A stretch of DNA of 64,000 nt from Mesorhizobium sp. SOD10 (GTDB taxonomy: Bacteria; Pseudomonadota; Alphaproteobacteria; Rhizobiales; Rhizobiaceae): positions 124,001-188,000 of the forward strand of contig CCNA01000006.1 of assembly GCA_000824805.1 (NCBI GenBank), written 5' to 3'. Positions 45,599 to 55,417 of the stretch are shown one piece after another; within the stretch, counting starts at the first letter, position 1; every line of letters starts with the position of its first letter. Under the pieces are notes generated by a model that was given only the letters and a program-made list of their open reading frames with translations, made no database searches and had not been told where the DNA came from. Both the position numbers and the translations under genes were made by a program.

Positions 45599-46525
45599 AT
45601 GACGTTTCTTCGCGACCTTCCGCTGTCGGCTTTGCGCGCGCTGGCCGCTGCCGCGCGCACCGGCAGTCTCACCCGCGCCGCCGAGGAGCTTGGCGTCACG
45701 CCGGGGGCTGTCGGCCATCAATTGCGGCAGCTGGAGGATCGTCTCGGCGTCAAGCTGGTCAGGCGCGAGGGCAACGGCATCGCGCTCACGCGCATTGCCG
45801 AGGCGGCGCTGCCCGACATCGACCGCGGCTTCGACGCGCTGGCCTCAGGCTTGCGGCGGCTGCGTTTCGAGCGCCGCGCCGATACGTTCACCATCGCGGC
45901 CGATCCCTCCTTTTCCTCGCTATGGCTGGCGCCGCGTCTTGACCGCGTCCGCCCGGCGCTCGGCAAGCTGGACGTGCGCATCGTCGTGTCGATCGCCTTG
46001 GACTCGATGCTGGACGAAGGCGTCGACCTCGCCATCAGCTACCGGAACAGCTCGGCAAGGCACCTCGCATCGGCCGACCTCTTCATCGAAAGGGTGATCC
46101 CGGCCTGCGCCCCGGCGTTGATCCGCAACCGCGCCGATCAGGACGGCGCCGGACTGCTCGACCGCCTGCCCCTCCTCCACATAGACCAGACGATGGGCGA
46201 CGACGTTTACCCCACATGGGCAAACTGGTTCGCCGCCGCCGGCCGCCGGCGCAAGAACATCGACCACGGACCCCGGTTCCCCTTGACTGTCCTGGCCGCG
46301 CAGGCGGCGATCTCCGGCATGGGCGCGCTGCTTGCCAGCGAACTGGTGCTGAGGGAGCATCTCGGCTCCGGGCAGCTCGTCGAGATAGCCCGCGAGATTC
46401 CGGCATTGACCATCAAGCGCCGTCTGGTCTGGCCGATGGACGGACCGAAGGCCCGCCGCGCCAGCGCCGTCGCCGCGGCGCTCGCCAATGCGGACGCGGA
46501 CAGTCTCAGGCCCATCGAGTCATGA
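45599..46525 (+). CDS. LysR-family transcriptional regulator
   Basis: This 308-residue GcvA-like LysR protein has a helix-turn-helix, LSALRALAAAARTGSLTRAA, then GVTPGAVGHQLRQLEDRLGV, and an effector domain to the C-terminus. It faces the dioxygenase gene across 104 bp, the classic layout for a regulator and its target. Confidence 0.9.
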   Translation: MTFLRDLPLSALRALAAAARTGSLTRAAEELGVTPGAVGHQLRQLEDRLGVKLVRREGNGIALTRIAEAALPDIDRGFDALASGLRRLRFERRADTFTIAADPSFSSLWLAPRLDRVRPALGKLDVRIVVSIALDSMLDEGVDLAISYRNSSARHLASADLFIERVIPACAPALIRNRADQDGAGLLDRLPLLHIDQTMGDDVYPTWANWFAAAGRRRKNIDHGPRFPLTVLAAQAAISGMGALLASELVLREHLGSGQLVEIAREIPALTIKRRLVWPMDGPKARRASAVAAALANADADSLRPIES

Positions 46526-46624
46526 CGCCTCTCCTGACAGCCTTCTGTCAGCAGCGTCCATGCCCGGCCGGAGCCCTCTCACTCGGCTCTTTCCATTTCG
46601 GCCGAGTCCACCCATATTCGGGCC

Positions 46625-49600
46625 ATGGCCAGACATCCTGACAAGAAGACGCCTTCGCAAGACGGCGCGCCGAAGCGGCGCAGTCCGCTCACCGAATTCC
46701 TCGACGCCGCCGAGCCGTTGAAGCCCGGTGGCTTTGCCGAGGCGCCGCAGGCCGAGTTTTCCGGCGCGCCGCTGACCGGCTCGATCTCCGATTGGGCCGG
46801 ACAGATCGAGCGCGAGGCGGAAAAGCAACCGAAGGCGAAAGCCCCGAAGAAAATCCCCGAACGCTCGTCGGCGCCCGGGCGCACCGCGCGCGGCACCTCG
46901 ATGGGCGGCGCCGCTTCGGCCAAGGAGCGCGCGGCCGCCGGCCTCAACCCGGTGGCCGGCCTCGACATCAGCCTGGAGGACGCCGAGTCGGTTTCCTCCA
47001 GCGGAGTCACGGCGACCGTCGCCGCGCTGTCGAAACTGATCGAATCCGGCAATCCGCTGCACAAGGACGGCCAGCTCTGGACGCCGCATCGTCCGGCCCG
47101 GCCGGAAAAGTCCGAAGGCGGCATTGCCATCAAGATGGTGTCGGATTTCGAGCCCGCCGGCGACCAGCCGACCGCCATCAAGGACCTCGTCGAAGGCGTC
47201 GAGCAGAACGACCGCACCCAGGTGCTGCTCGGCGTCACCGGCTCGGGCAAGACCTTCACCATGGCCAAGGTGATCGAGGAGACGCAGCGCCCTGCCCTGA
47301 TCCTGGCGCCCAACAAGACGCTGGCCGCGCAGCTCTATGCCGAGTTCAAGAAGTTCTTCCCCGAGAACGCGGTCGAGTATTTCGTCTCCTACTACGACTA
47401 TTACCAGCCGGAAGCCTACGTCCCGCGCACGGATACCTATATCGAGAAGGAATCCTCGATCAACGAGCAGATCGACCGCATGCGCCATTCGGCGACGCGC
47501 TCGCTGCTCGAACGCGACGACGTCATCATCGTCGCCTCGGTCTCCTGCATTTACGGTATCGGCTCGGTCGAGACCTATACGGCGATGACCTTCCAGATGC
47601 AGGTCGGCGACCGACTCGACCAGCGCTCGCTCCTCGCCGACCTCGTCGCCCAGCAGTACAAGCGCCAGGACGTCAACTTCGTGCGCGGCTCTTTTCGCGT
47701 GCGCGGCGATACGATCGAGATCTTCCCTGCCCACCTGGAAGACCGCGCCTGGCGCATATCGATGTTCGGCGACGAGATCGAGGCGATCACCGAATTCGAT
47801 CCGCTGACCGGCCAGAAGACGGGCGAGCTGAAGAGCGTCAAGATCTACGCCAACTCGCACTATGTGACGCCGCGGCCGACCTTGAATCAAGCTATCAAGT
47901 CGATCAAGGAAGAATTGCAGCATCGCTTGCAAGAGCTAGAAAAGGCTGGTCGTTTGCTGGAAGCGCAGCGGTTGGAGCAGCGCACGCGCTTCGATCTCGA
48001 GATGCTGGAGGCGACAGGCTCCTGCGCCGGCATCGAGAACTATTCGCGCTATCTCACCGGACGCCGGCCGGGCGAGCCGCCGCCGACCTTGTTCGAATAT
48101 GTGCCGGACAATGCGCTGATCTTCATCGACGAGAGCCACGTCACGATTCCGCAGATAGGCGGCATGTATCGCGGCGACTTCCGCCGCAAGGCGACCCTGG
48201 CGGAGTACGGTTTCCGCCTGCCCTCCTGCATGGATAACCGGCCGCTGCGCTTCGAGGAATGGGATGCCATGCGTCCCCTCTCCGTCGCGGTTTCGGCGAC
48301 GCCCGGGGCCTGGGAACTCGAGCAGTCCGGCGGCGTCTTCGCCGAGCAGGTCATCCGCCCGACCGGCCTGATCGACCCGCCGGTCGAGGTGCGCCCGGCC
48401 AAGAGCCAGGTCGACGATGTCGTCGGCGAAATCCGCGAGACCACCAGGCTGGGCTACCGCACGCTGGTCACGGTTCTCACCAAGCGCATGGCCGAGGACC
48501 TCACCGAATATCTGCACGAGAACGGCATCCGCGTCCGCTACATGCACTCCGACATCGACACGCTGGAGCGCATCGAGATCCTGCGCGACCTGCGCCTTGG
48601 CGCCTTCGACGTGCTGGTCGGCATCAATCTGCTGCGCGAAGGCCTCGATATCCCGGAATGCGGCTTCGTCGCCATCCTCGATGCCGACAAGGAAGGTTTC
48701 TTGCGCTCGGAGACCTCGCTGATCCAGACCATCGGCCGCGCCGCCCGCAATGTCGACGGCAAGGTCATCCTCTATGCCGACCAGATCACCGGCTCGATGG
48801 AACGGGCGATGGCGGAGACCAACCGTCGCCGCGAGAAGCAGATGGAGTGGAACGCCGCCAACGGCATCACGCCGGAATCCGTCAAATCGCGCATCGCCGA
48901 CATTCTCGACTCGGTCTACGAGAAGGACCATGTCCGTGCCGATATCTCGGATTTCACCGACAATGCCGGCGCCATGATCGGCAACAATCTGAAAACCCAC
49001 CTCGAGGCGCTCGACAAGCAGATGCGCGACGCCGCCGCCAACCTCGACTTCGAGAAGGCCGCCCGTGTCCGCGACGAGATCAAGCGGCTGCGCGAAATGG
49101 AGCTTGCCATCTCCGACGATCCGCTGGCGCGTGAGGTGGAAAGCCAGAGCCCCGCATCGGGCCGCGAGAAGGGCAAGCACAACAAAGGCGTGGCCAGACA
49201 TCGCACGGCCGAGGAACAGGAGCGTTTCCGCCGGCTCGACGAAGCGCGCGCCGCCGAGGAGGCGGCCAGGACCGCCCGGCCCAACATGTTCCGCAAGCCG
49301 CATCTGGACGAGATGGGCGCCGACGGCGCCGTGCCGGTGAAGAAGCCGCTCTTCGCCAAGCCCTCGCTGGACGACATGGGCCCCGGCACGGATATGGCGA
49401 CGCCCGCCGGCGCGGTGTCGCGCTCGCTGTTCAAGAAGCAGACGGCGCAGGAAGCGCATGGTTCCGATTTCGGCATTCCCGGCGACCGGACCAAGCCCTT
49501 GTTCCGGAAGAACTCGCTCGACGAGATGACGGTGCGCCGCACGGAAAAACCCGTCGAAGGAAAAATGCCGACGAAGCCAAGGCCAATCTCGGGAGTTGGC

Positions 49601-49738
49601 GAGGCGGACCGGGGCACGAAAGAACGCGACGACAAGCCCATCGTCCGCCAACGCTCAGGCATCGGCTCCTACGAGGACCCGAACGACGAGCGCCGTCAGA
49701 AACGGCGGCCGAGCAAGACAGGGCGCCCGGGGCAGTAG
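46625..49738 (+). CDS. uvrB: UvrABC system protein B with long N- and C-terminal extensions
   Basis: This 1037-residue protein is UvrB, the helicase-like damage-verification subunit of nucleotide excision repair; the usual length is about 670. The core runs from about residue 175 ([11 protein letters not shown]) through Walker [11 protein letters not shown] (about 203) and the beta-hairpin region [12 protein letters not shown], to a UVR motif near 789-829 ([18 protein letters not shown]). The first 170 residues are a basic, Pro/Ala-rich extension. The last 190 include four related motifs ([42 protein letters not shown]) and a very basic end. Confidence 0.95.
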   Translation: MARHPDKKTPSQDGAPKRRSPLTEFLDAAEPLKPGGFAEAPQAEFSGAPLTGSISDWAGQIEREAEKQPKAKAPKKIPERSSAPGRTARGTSMGGAASAKERAAAGLNPVAGLDISLEDAESVSSSGVTATVAALSKLIESGNPLHKDGQLWTPHRPARPEKSEGGIAIKMVSDFEPAGDQPTAIKDLVEGVEQNDRTQVLLGVTGSGKTFTMAKVIEETQRPALILAPNKTLAAQLYAEFKKFFPENAVEYFVSYYDYYQPEAYVPRTDTYIEKESSINEQIDRMRHSATRSLLERDDVIIVASVSCIYGIGSVETYTAMTFQMQVGDRLDQRSLLADLVAQQYKRQDVNFVRGSFRVRGDTIEIFPAHLEDRAWRISMFGDEIEAITEFDPLTGQKTGELKSVKIYANSHYVTPRPTLNQAIKSIKEELQHRLQELEKAGRLLEAQRLEQRTRFDLEMLEATGSCAGIENYSRYLTGRRPGEPPPTLFEYVPDNALIFIDESHVTIPQIGGMYRGDFRRKATLAEYGFRLPSCMDNRPLRFEEWDAMRPLSVAVSATPGAWELEQSGGVFAEQVIRPTGLIDPPVEVRPAKSQVDDVVGEIRETTRLGYRTLVTVLTKRMAEDLTEYLHENGIRVRYMHSDIDTLERIEILRDLRLGAFDVLVGINLLREGLDIPECGFVAILDADKEGFLRSETSLIQTIGRAARNVDGKVILYADQITGSMERAMAETNRRREKQMEWNAANGITPESVKSRIADILDSVYEKDHVRADISDFTDNAGAMIGNNLKTHLEALDKQMRDAAANLDFEKAARVRDEIKRLREMELAISDDPLAREVESQSPASGREKGKHNKGVARHRTAEEQERFRRLDEARAAEEAARTARPNMFRKPHLDEMGADGAVPVKKPLFAKPSLDDMGPGTDMATPAGAVSRSLFKKQTAQEAHGSDFGIPGDRTKPLFRKNSLDEMTVRRTEKPVEGKMPTKPRPISGVGEADRGTKERDDKPIVRQRSGIGSYEDPNDERRQKRRPSKTGRPGQ

Positions 49739-49740
49739 CG

Positions 49741-49785
49741 CCTTTCCCTTCTCCCCTTGTGGACCCACAAAGGGAGAAGGAAAGG
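49741..49785. terminator. Long hairpin directly after uvrB
   Basis: CCTTTCCCTTCTCC..TTGTGG pairs with CCACAAAGGGAGAAGGAAAGG with one bulge. It begins 3 bp after the stop codon. No T-run follows, so it may be a repeat or RNA stabiliser as much as a terminator. Confidence 0.5.
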
Positions 49786-50076
49786 AAAGTACTCCACCGC
49801 CGCCCCTTGCCTTCTGTCCCTCCCCCGGTATACCCAATCTCTCGTCTCGAACATCTGGAAAGGAGGGCTGCGTGTCTATCGATCACCACCGTCAGCGCGG
49901 CCCTGTCTGTGCCCTGCGAGCTTGCTTGCAGGGCTGACCAGGGACGGTCCGGGGTTTTCTCCGCTTCGATTTTTGGTCTGCCCTTCGTGGTGCCGCTGAG
50001 CCTGGCCTGATGGCCTGCCGGCGCGCCGTCAAAGTGCATCAGCCCGAGTTCCTCCGGGCAGACCAGAGAAATCGAC
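49786..50076. promoter_or_regulatory. Leader region of the ABC-F gene
   Basis: Apart from the short upstream ORF, this stretch contains inverted repeats (CCCTGC..GCAGGG at its end) and a T-rich segment (CGATTTTTGG) before the coding start, compatible with an attenuator. No other gene is seen. Confidence 0.45.
49872..49937 (+). CDS. Putative 21-residue leader peptide upstream of ABC-F
   Basis: The reading frame starts with GTG, has an AAAGGAGGG site four bases upstream, and encodes VSIDHHRQRGPVC followed by ALRACLQG and a stop. The stop codon lies at the 3' side of a CCCTGC/GCAGGG hairpin, 139 bp before the ABC-F start. Short translated leaders that sense stalled ribosomes control several ABC-F genes in other bacteria. 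Expression is inferred only from the strong ribosome binding site. Confidence 0.5.
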   Translation: MSIDHHRQRGPVCALRACLQG

Positions 50077-51603
50077 ATGGCCCTGATCAGCCTCAAATCC
50101 CTCGGCGTGACCATGAGTGCGCCGCTCTTCTCCAACCTCGACCTCATCATCGGCGCGGGCGACCGGCTCGGCATCGTCGCCGCCAACGGCCGTGGCAAAT
50201 CCACGCTTCTCAAATGCCTGGCCGGCGAATTCGAACCCACCGCCGGCGACATCACCCGCTCGCGCGGCCTGCGCGTCGGCCACGTCGAGCAATCCGTCCC
50301 TGACGCATTGCTCGATCGCGGCTTCCATGACGTCGTCGCCGATCCCTTGCCGCGCGAACAGCGCGAGAGCGAATTCTGGCGCGTCGACGTGGTGCTGGAT
50401 TCGCTCGATGTGCCGGACGAACTGCGCAGCCGGCCGATGCGCGCGCTGAGCGGCGGTTGGCAGCGGCTGGCGCTGATCGCCCGTGTCTGGGTCACCGATC
50501 CGGACGTGCTGCTCCTCGACGAGCCGACCAACCATCTCGACCTCGCCAGGATCAGCCAGCTCGAGGCATGGCTCAACGCGCTGCCGCGCGACGTGCCGGT
50601 GATCATCGCCAGCCACGACCGCGCCTTCCTCGATGCCACCACCAACCGCACGCTGTTCCTGCGCCCGGAAGAATCGCCGGTGTTCGCGCTGCCCTATTCC
50701 CGCGCCAGGCGGGCGCTCGACGAGTTCGATGCCTCGACGGCGCGCAAGTTCGAGCGCGACATGAAGATAGCCCAACAGCTGCGCAAGCAGGCCGCCAAGC
50801 TCAACAATATCGGCATCAATTCCGGCAGCGACCTTTTGACGGTGAAGACCAAGCAGCTCAAGGAACGGGCCGAGAAGCTCGAGGATGCCGCCGTACAAGG
50901 GCATCGCGAGCGCTCGGCCGGCGTGATCCGGCTGGCGAGCCGCGGCACCCACGCCAAAGTGCTTATCACACTCGAGGACGCGGCAGTCGAAACCCCTGAC
51001 GGCACGCTGCTGTTCCGGACCGGCAAGCACCATATCTGCCAGGGCGATCGCATCGTGCTGCTTGGCCGCAACGGCGTCGGCAAGACGCGCTTCATCGCGA
51101 TGATCCGCGACGCAGTCGCCGAGCCGGGTTCAGTCGCGAACATCAAGGTGACGCCGTCGGCCGTGCTCGGTTACAGCGACCAGGCGCTCTCGGGCATCGA
51201 TGGCGACGAGACGCCGCTGGCGATGGTCTCGCGCCGCTTCGAGCTCGGCGAGCAGCGCGCCCGCTCGCTGCTTGCCGGCGCCGGCGTCGCCATCGAGATG
51301 CAGGAGAGGACGATCGGCACCTTGTCCGGCGGACAGAAGTCGAGGCTGATGATGCTGGTGCTCAGGCTCATCCATCCCAATTTCTATCTGCTCGACGAGC
51401 CGACCAATCATCTCGACATCGACGGCCAGGAGGCATTGGAGGACGAGTTGCTGAAGCATCAGGCGAGCTGCCTGCTCGCCTCGCACGACCGCTCCTTCAT
51501 CCGCGCCGTCGGCAACCGTTTCTGGCTGATCGAGAAGCGCCGGCTGACCGAGGTCGATGACCCGGAGGCCTTCTTCCGCTCGATTGCCGAAACACCGAGC
51601 TGA
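50077..51603 (+). CDS. ABC-F family ATPase
   Basis: This 508-residue soluble protein has two ABC cassettes and no membrane domain. Cassette 1 has AANGRGKSTLL, LSGGWQRLAL and VLLLDEPTNHLD; cassette 2 has GRNGVGKTRF, LSGGQKSRLM and LLDEPTNHLD. Between them is a charged helical linker (RKFERDMKIAQQLRKQAAKL) that reaches into the ribosome in studied members. ABC-F proteins act on the ribosomal E site in translation control or antibiotic protection; the subtype here is not assigned. Confidence 0.93.
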   Translation: MALISLKSLGVTMSAPLFSNLDLIIGAGDRLGIVAANGRGKSTLLKCLAGEFEPTAGDITRSRGLRVGHVEQSVPDALLDRGFHDVVADPLPREQRESEFWRVDVVLDSLDVPDELRSRPMRALSGGWQRLALIARVWVTDPDVLLLDEPTNHLDLARISQLEAWLNALPRDVPVIIASHDRAFLDATTNRTLFLRPEESPVFALPYSRARRALDEFDASTARKFERDMKIAQQLRKQAAKLNNIGINSGSDLLTVKTKQLKERAEKLEDAAVQGHRERSAGVIRLASRGTHAKVLITLEDAAVETPDGTLLFRTGKHHICQGDRIVLLGRNGVGKTRFIAMIRDAVAEPGSVANIKVTPSAVLGYSDQALSGIDGDETPLAMVSRRFELGEQRARSLLAGAGVAIEMQERTIGTLSGGQKSRLMMLVLRLIHPNFYLLDEPTNHLDIDGQEALEDELLKHQASCLLASHDRSFIRAVGNRFWLIEKRRLTEVDDPEAFFRSIAETPS

Positions 51604-51703
51604 GACGATACATCTGCCGGGCCGGCACCGTCGGCGCGGCAATACTTTTCGATCTGCTAAAAAAAGCGCATGCTGAATTGCTCAGCCATGGAGGGAACGG
51701 GCC

Positions 51704-52093
51704 ATGCGTGCAGTGGACATCGTCAACAATCTCTACCAGGCCTATGCGGATCGCGACATCGAGGGCGCCCTGGCGCGGTGCTCCGAGGATGTCGTGTTCC
51801 GCTGGATTGCCGATCCACGGCAATCGCGCCACGCCGGCACCGCGCATGGCAAGCAGGAATTCCTCACCAGATTGCTGGCGCTGGACGACGACTTCGAATA
51901 CCGGCACTTTGTCCCGGTCGAGATTATCGACGGCGGCGACAAGGTCGCCGCGCAGGTCGAGATCCACTTGACGCGCCGCGCCACCGGCGAGGAGTTCATC
52001 ATGCGCACCGCCAATTTCTGGACGGTCCGCGATGGCGAGATCATCGAGATGGTGGAATATTACGATACCGCGCTGGCGGCGTCGGTGCTCTGA
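51704..52093 (+). CDS. SnoaL/NTF2-like protein
   Basis: This 129-residue alpha+beta-cone protein has DIVNNLYQAYADRDIEGALA at the N-terminus and FWTVRDGEIIEMVEYYD at the C-terminus. The fold hosts varied small-molecule isomerases and hydrolases; no reaction is assigned. It is monocistronic. Confidence 0.8.
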   Translation: MRAVDIVNNLYQAYADRDIEGALARCSEDVVFRWIADPRQSRHAGTAHGKQEFLTRLLALDDDFEYRHFVPVEIIDGGDKVAAQVEIHLTRRATGEEFIMRTANFWTVRDGEIIEMVEYYDTALAASVL

Positions 52094-52185
52094 AAAAGAT
52101 TGAGGCGATCTGTCGGATCGCCGATTGCCGCCTCGTCCTTGAGGATGCCGACACGATGATGCCGGCATCAACAGGGAGAAGCAAC

Positions 52186-52368
52186 ATGTCGGTACTGTCA
52201 TCCATCGGCCGCCTCGCCAACCGGTACGCGCAGGCGCGCGCCCGTCACCGCAGCGAGCGCATCCTGCTGTCGCTACCGTCCGAACTGCGCAAGGACATCG
52301 GCTTTCCGGAGATTTTCGAAACGCGGGAAAGCCGCCGCGCCACCACCTTCTCCGCGAAGGTCATATAA
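52186..52368 (+). CDS. DUF1127-like small protein
   Basis: This 60-residue Arg-rich protein has the sequence LLSLPSELRKDIGFPEIFET, matching the LxxLxxxxLKDIGLxR signature of DUF1127 proteins. In other alphaproteobacteria these affect RNA turnover, phosphate or stress responses. CAGGGAGAAG precedes the ATG. Confidence 0.75.
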   Translation: MSVLSSIGRLANRYAQARARHRSERILLSLPSELRKDIGFPEIFETRESRRATTFSAKVI

Positions 52369-52510
52369 AATGGCGCTTTCAATGCGATTGTTTCCCGGTT
52401 GCCCGGACCGTCGGGGGCCGGCGCTTTAAATTTTTTCGGGGGCCATGTCGGATCGCCGCTGCTTCATCCGTCCTTTGGCTCGCAAGCCAGATCAACCCGT
52501 GAAGAGGAAC

Positions 52511-52933
52511 ATGAGCATGAACGACCAGACCCCGCCCCGCGCCAAGGTCCTTGGCGGATTGACCCCCTATCTGCAGGTCGACGGCGCCATCAAGGCCGCC
52601 GAATTCTACAAGAAGGCCTTCGGCGCGGAGGAAGTGTTCGCCTATCCGCCGGACGACAAGGGCCGCACCATGCATATCCATCTCTATGTCAACGGCTCGA
52701 CGCTGATGCTGGGCGACGCCTATCCCGAACACGGCCATCCCCACCAGGTGGCGCAGGGCTACACGCTGCAGCTCCATCTCGGCAGCGACGATATCGACGC
52801 CTGGTGGAAACGCGCGGTCGATGCCGGCTGCGAAATCGTCACCCCGCTGCAGGTGATGTTCTGGGGCGATCGCTGGGGCCAGGTGAAAGACCCCTTCGGC
52901 GTCGCCTGGGCGATGAACGCGCCGGTGAAGTGA
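52511..52933 (+). CDS. VOC-family (glyoxalase/PhnB-like) protein
   Basis: This 140-residue vicinal-oxygen-chelate protein has LTPYLQVDGAIKAAEFYKKA, FGAEEVFAYPPDDKGR and the C-terminal WGQVKDPFGVAWAM, as in PhnB-like members. Metal binding and substrate are unknown. GAAGAGGAAC precedes the ATG at 52511. Confidence 0.85.
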   Translation: MSMNDQTPPRAKVLGGLTPYLQVDGAIKAAEFYKKAFGAEEVFAYPPDDKGRTMHIHLYVNGSTLMLGDAYPEHGHPHQVAQGYTLQLHLGSDDIDAWWKRAVDAGCEIVTPLQVMFWGDRWGQVKDPFGVAWAMNAPVK

Positions 52934-53033
52934 TTTCCTAGCGAGCAGGCGGTGTCCCGCGGGATGACGCGCTCACTCGCGCCGGGTCGTTCCCCGCCGA
53001 CCCGGCGCTCGTTTTCAGCAAAGGAGTTTCATC

Positions 53034-53387
53034 ATGTCCTATGTGGATGGTTTCGTGCTTGCCGTGCCGAAGGCAAATCTCGATGCATACAAGAAAATGG
53101 CTGAGAACGGCGGCGCCGTCTGGATGGAGCATGGCGCGCTCGCCTATGTCGAATGCGTCGGCGACGACGTGCCCTATGGCGAGCTGACTTCGTTCCCGCG
53201 CGCCGTTCAGGCGAAGGACGACGAGGTCGTCATCTTCTCCTGGGTCGTCTATGAATCCAGGCAGAGCCGCGACGCGGTCATGGCCAAGGTGATGGCCGAC
53301 GAGCGTCTCAAGATGGACTGGTCTGCCATGCCGTTTGACGGCAAGCGCATGATCTTCGGCGGCTTTCAGCCATTTATCGAGCTGTAG
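53034..53387 (+). CDS. DUF1428-domain protein
   Basis: This 117-residue ferredoxin-like-fold protein has SYVDGFVLAVPKANLDAYKK, FSWVVYESRQSRDAVMAKVM and MPFDGKRMIFGGF, the DUF1428 hallmarks. The function is unknown. A perfect AAAGGAG precedes the ATG. It follows the VOC gene by 100 bp and may be co-expressed. Confidence 0.85.
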   Translation: MSYVDGFVLAVPKANLDAYKKMAENGGAVWMEHGALAYVECVGDDVPYGELTSFPRAVQAKDDEVVIFSWVVYESRQSRDAVMAKVMADERLKMDWSAMPFDGKRMIFGGFQPFIEL

Positions 53388-53401
53388 GCACGGTCCTTCG
53401 C

Positions 53402-53566
53402 TTCGTCATCCTATGGCGAAGCAAGGAGCGAAGCGACGCGGCGCAGACCATAGGATCCATTCCGTTACTCATGAGCGTCACTGCGGTGCAGAACGATCTC
53501 TGTTCTGCGCCGCTTTTACACTTCGCGCGAGGTCACGGCATAGATCCTCGGGTCGAAGCTTGGGCG
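53402..53566. repeat. Long imperfect palindromic repeat, copy B
   Basis: It shares with copy A (41531-41712) the segments CAAGGAGCGAAGCGACGCG and GGATCCATTCCGT plus a GCGGTGCAGAA centre. The right arm is degenerate. It fills the space between converging genes. Confidence 0.65.
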
Positions 53567-53591
53567 CTTCGGCCAACCGGTGACCGATGCG

Positions 53592-55226
53592 CTAATTCAG
53601 CTTGTCCAACAGCGGCTTCAGCCGGTCCCCGTAACGCTTCCACAGATCGACCGAGCCCTGATACATCGGCTGGCGCACCTGCGCGGCCGATGCGGTGCGC
53701 ACCGGCCGGTCCGTCTCGTGGAACGACAGCACCTTGTCGTCCCAGGGCAGGCCGAGATAGGCCATCAGCGCTCGCGTCTGCCCTTCCTGCTCGGCGACGA
53801 AATCCTCATAGCGCACATCGTGGACGACGCCCGGCAGCACCTTGTGCCAATGCGCCATGATGTCGGTATAGAGGTTATGGAAATCGGCGAGCTCGCCGAG
53901 GTCGTAGCCGTAGCGGTGGCTGTCGCCGCGGAAATGCACTTTGAAGATCGACAGGCACGTGGCCGCCGCATCGCGCGCGCAATGGACGATCTTGGCCTTG
54001 GGCAGCATCATGTGCAGGAAGCCGACCAGAAGGAAGTTGCCCGGCATCTTGTCGGTGACATGGCGGTAGCCCGGATAGCGGGTATGCAGCATGTCGAGAT
54101 AGGCCTGGCCCGCCTCGGCAAATGCCTTGTCCGGCATGTCGGCGATACCGGCGGGGAAGCCGCCCGGCATGCTCATCGGAAACTGTTTGCCGACGGCCGT
54201 CTTCAGGATATTCAACTCGCCGGCCCCAAGGACCTGTGGATGGCTGGCGATGATCTGCTCGACCAGCGTGGTGCCGGAGCGTGGCATGCCGACGACGAAG
54301 ATCGGCGTATCGTCGGAAATGCCGCTTGGCCTGTGCTTCTCGAAGAAGGCCGCGTCAAAGGTCGCCTTCATCGCCTCGAACTCGCCGCGCGTGCGCACGG
54401 GATCGTAGACGATCGCCTTGCGGCGGATGGCATTGCCCTCGGCGAAATAGTCGAAGGCACGGCCATAATCCTTGAGGTCGTCATTGACCTTGCCCAAGCC
54501 GAAGGAGAGCTGCATGCGCGCGAGGCTGCCCTGCGGCGCCTTGGCATGCTCGGCCTCCATGCCGGCAAGCTCCTTGTCGCGCTCGGTCTGGCGTTTGACC
54601 TGCGTGAGCAGCAGCCAGGCCTTGGCCATGTTCGGGGCGATCGCCAGCGCCTGGCGGGCGAGATCGGCCGCCTCGTCGAGCTTGCCCTTCTCCATCATCG
54701 CGACGCCCAGCCCGTAGAGGAGTTCGGCGTCCTTCGGCCGGATCGACAGCGCCTCGCGGAACAGCTTGATTGCCTCGTCCAGCCGTCCGGCCTCCTGGAG
54801 CGTCTCGGCAAGGCCGATGCGCGCACGGACATGGAACGGGTTGCGGCCGATCGTGCCGCGATAGATCTCCTCGGCCGCGTCGAACTGGCCGAGCTGCGTG
54901 AGCGACGAACCGAGATTGTCGCGTGCGGCCAGTTGGTCGGGCCGGATATCCACCGCGCCGCGGAAGAAATCGATCGCGGCGGCGACGCGCCCGAGATCCC
55001 GCATGACCGTGCCCATATTGTTGAGGAAGTCGGCATTCTCGGGCTGCAAGGTCACCGACTGCTCGAGGAGATCGAGCCCCTCCTCGCTCCTGCCGGTCTG
55101 GTGCATCAGCAGCCCGAGGAAATGCAGCGCCGCGGCATGGTTCGGCTGCTGCCCCAGGACCTGCCGGTAGAGCGCCTCGGCCTGCTGGCGGCGGCCGGCC
55201 TGGTGCAGCTGCAGCGCCTTTTGCAC
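53592..55226 (-). CDS. TPR-repeat sulfotransferase-family protein
   Basis: This 544-residue protein has about seven TPR units in residues 1-240 (for example EALYRQVLGQQPNHAAALHF, AIKLFREALSIRPKDAELLY) and a C-terminal sulfotransferase domain with the PAPS 5'-phosphosulfate loop FVVGMPRSGTTLVEQIIASH and the later VHCARDAAATCLSIF. It probably sulfates a protein or glycan. The start is uncertain: GTG at 55226 is the only standard option, but the frame stays open some 40 codons further upstream. Confidence 0.88.
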   Translation of the reverse strand: MQKALQLHQAGRRQQAEALYRQVLGQQPNHAAALHFLGLLMHQTGRSEEGLDLLEQSVTLQPENADFLNNMGTVMRDLGRVAAAIDFFRGAVDIRPDQLAARDNLGSSLTQLGQFDAAEEIYRGTIGRNPFHVRARIGLAETLQEAGRLDEAIKLFREALSIRPKDAELLYGLGVAMMEKGKLDEAADLARQALAIAPNMAKAWLLLTQVKRQTERDKELAGMEAEHAKAPQGSLARMQLSFGLGKVNDDLKDYGRAFDYFAEGNAIRRKAIVYDPVRTRGEFEAMKATFDAAFFEKHRPSGISDDTPIFVVGMPRSGTTLVEQIIASHPQVLGAGELNILKTAVGKQFPMSMPGGFPAGIADMPDKAFAEAGQAYLDMLHTRYPGYRHVTDKMPGNFLLVGFLHMMLPKAKIVHCARDAAATCLSIFKVHFRGDSHRYGYDLGELADFHNLYTDIMAHWHKVLPGVVHDVRYEDFVAEQEGQTRALMAYLGLPWDDKVLSFHETDRPVRTASAAQVRQPMYQGSVDLWKRYGDRLKPLLDKLN

Positions 55227-55417
55227 ATACGGGTCGAGCGGGCTCGCCGAGCCACCTGGCCTGCCGGCGGCGTTTGCCGCTCTTCTGTGATCTCTGTTAA
55301 TGGGAAACCTGCCGTATTTGTTGGTCCGCCGGACCTACGCCATGCGGGCAAGAGATTCAAGACAAAGCGTCGACGCGCATCGCGGTCTCCATTGCGCTGA
55401 TGGGCACCGCCGTCCTT

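Noticed and set aside
53580..55400. 606-codon plus-strand ORF opposite the TPR-sulfotransferase
   Set aside because: It is the antisense image of a well-supported gene; length comes only from codon bias.
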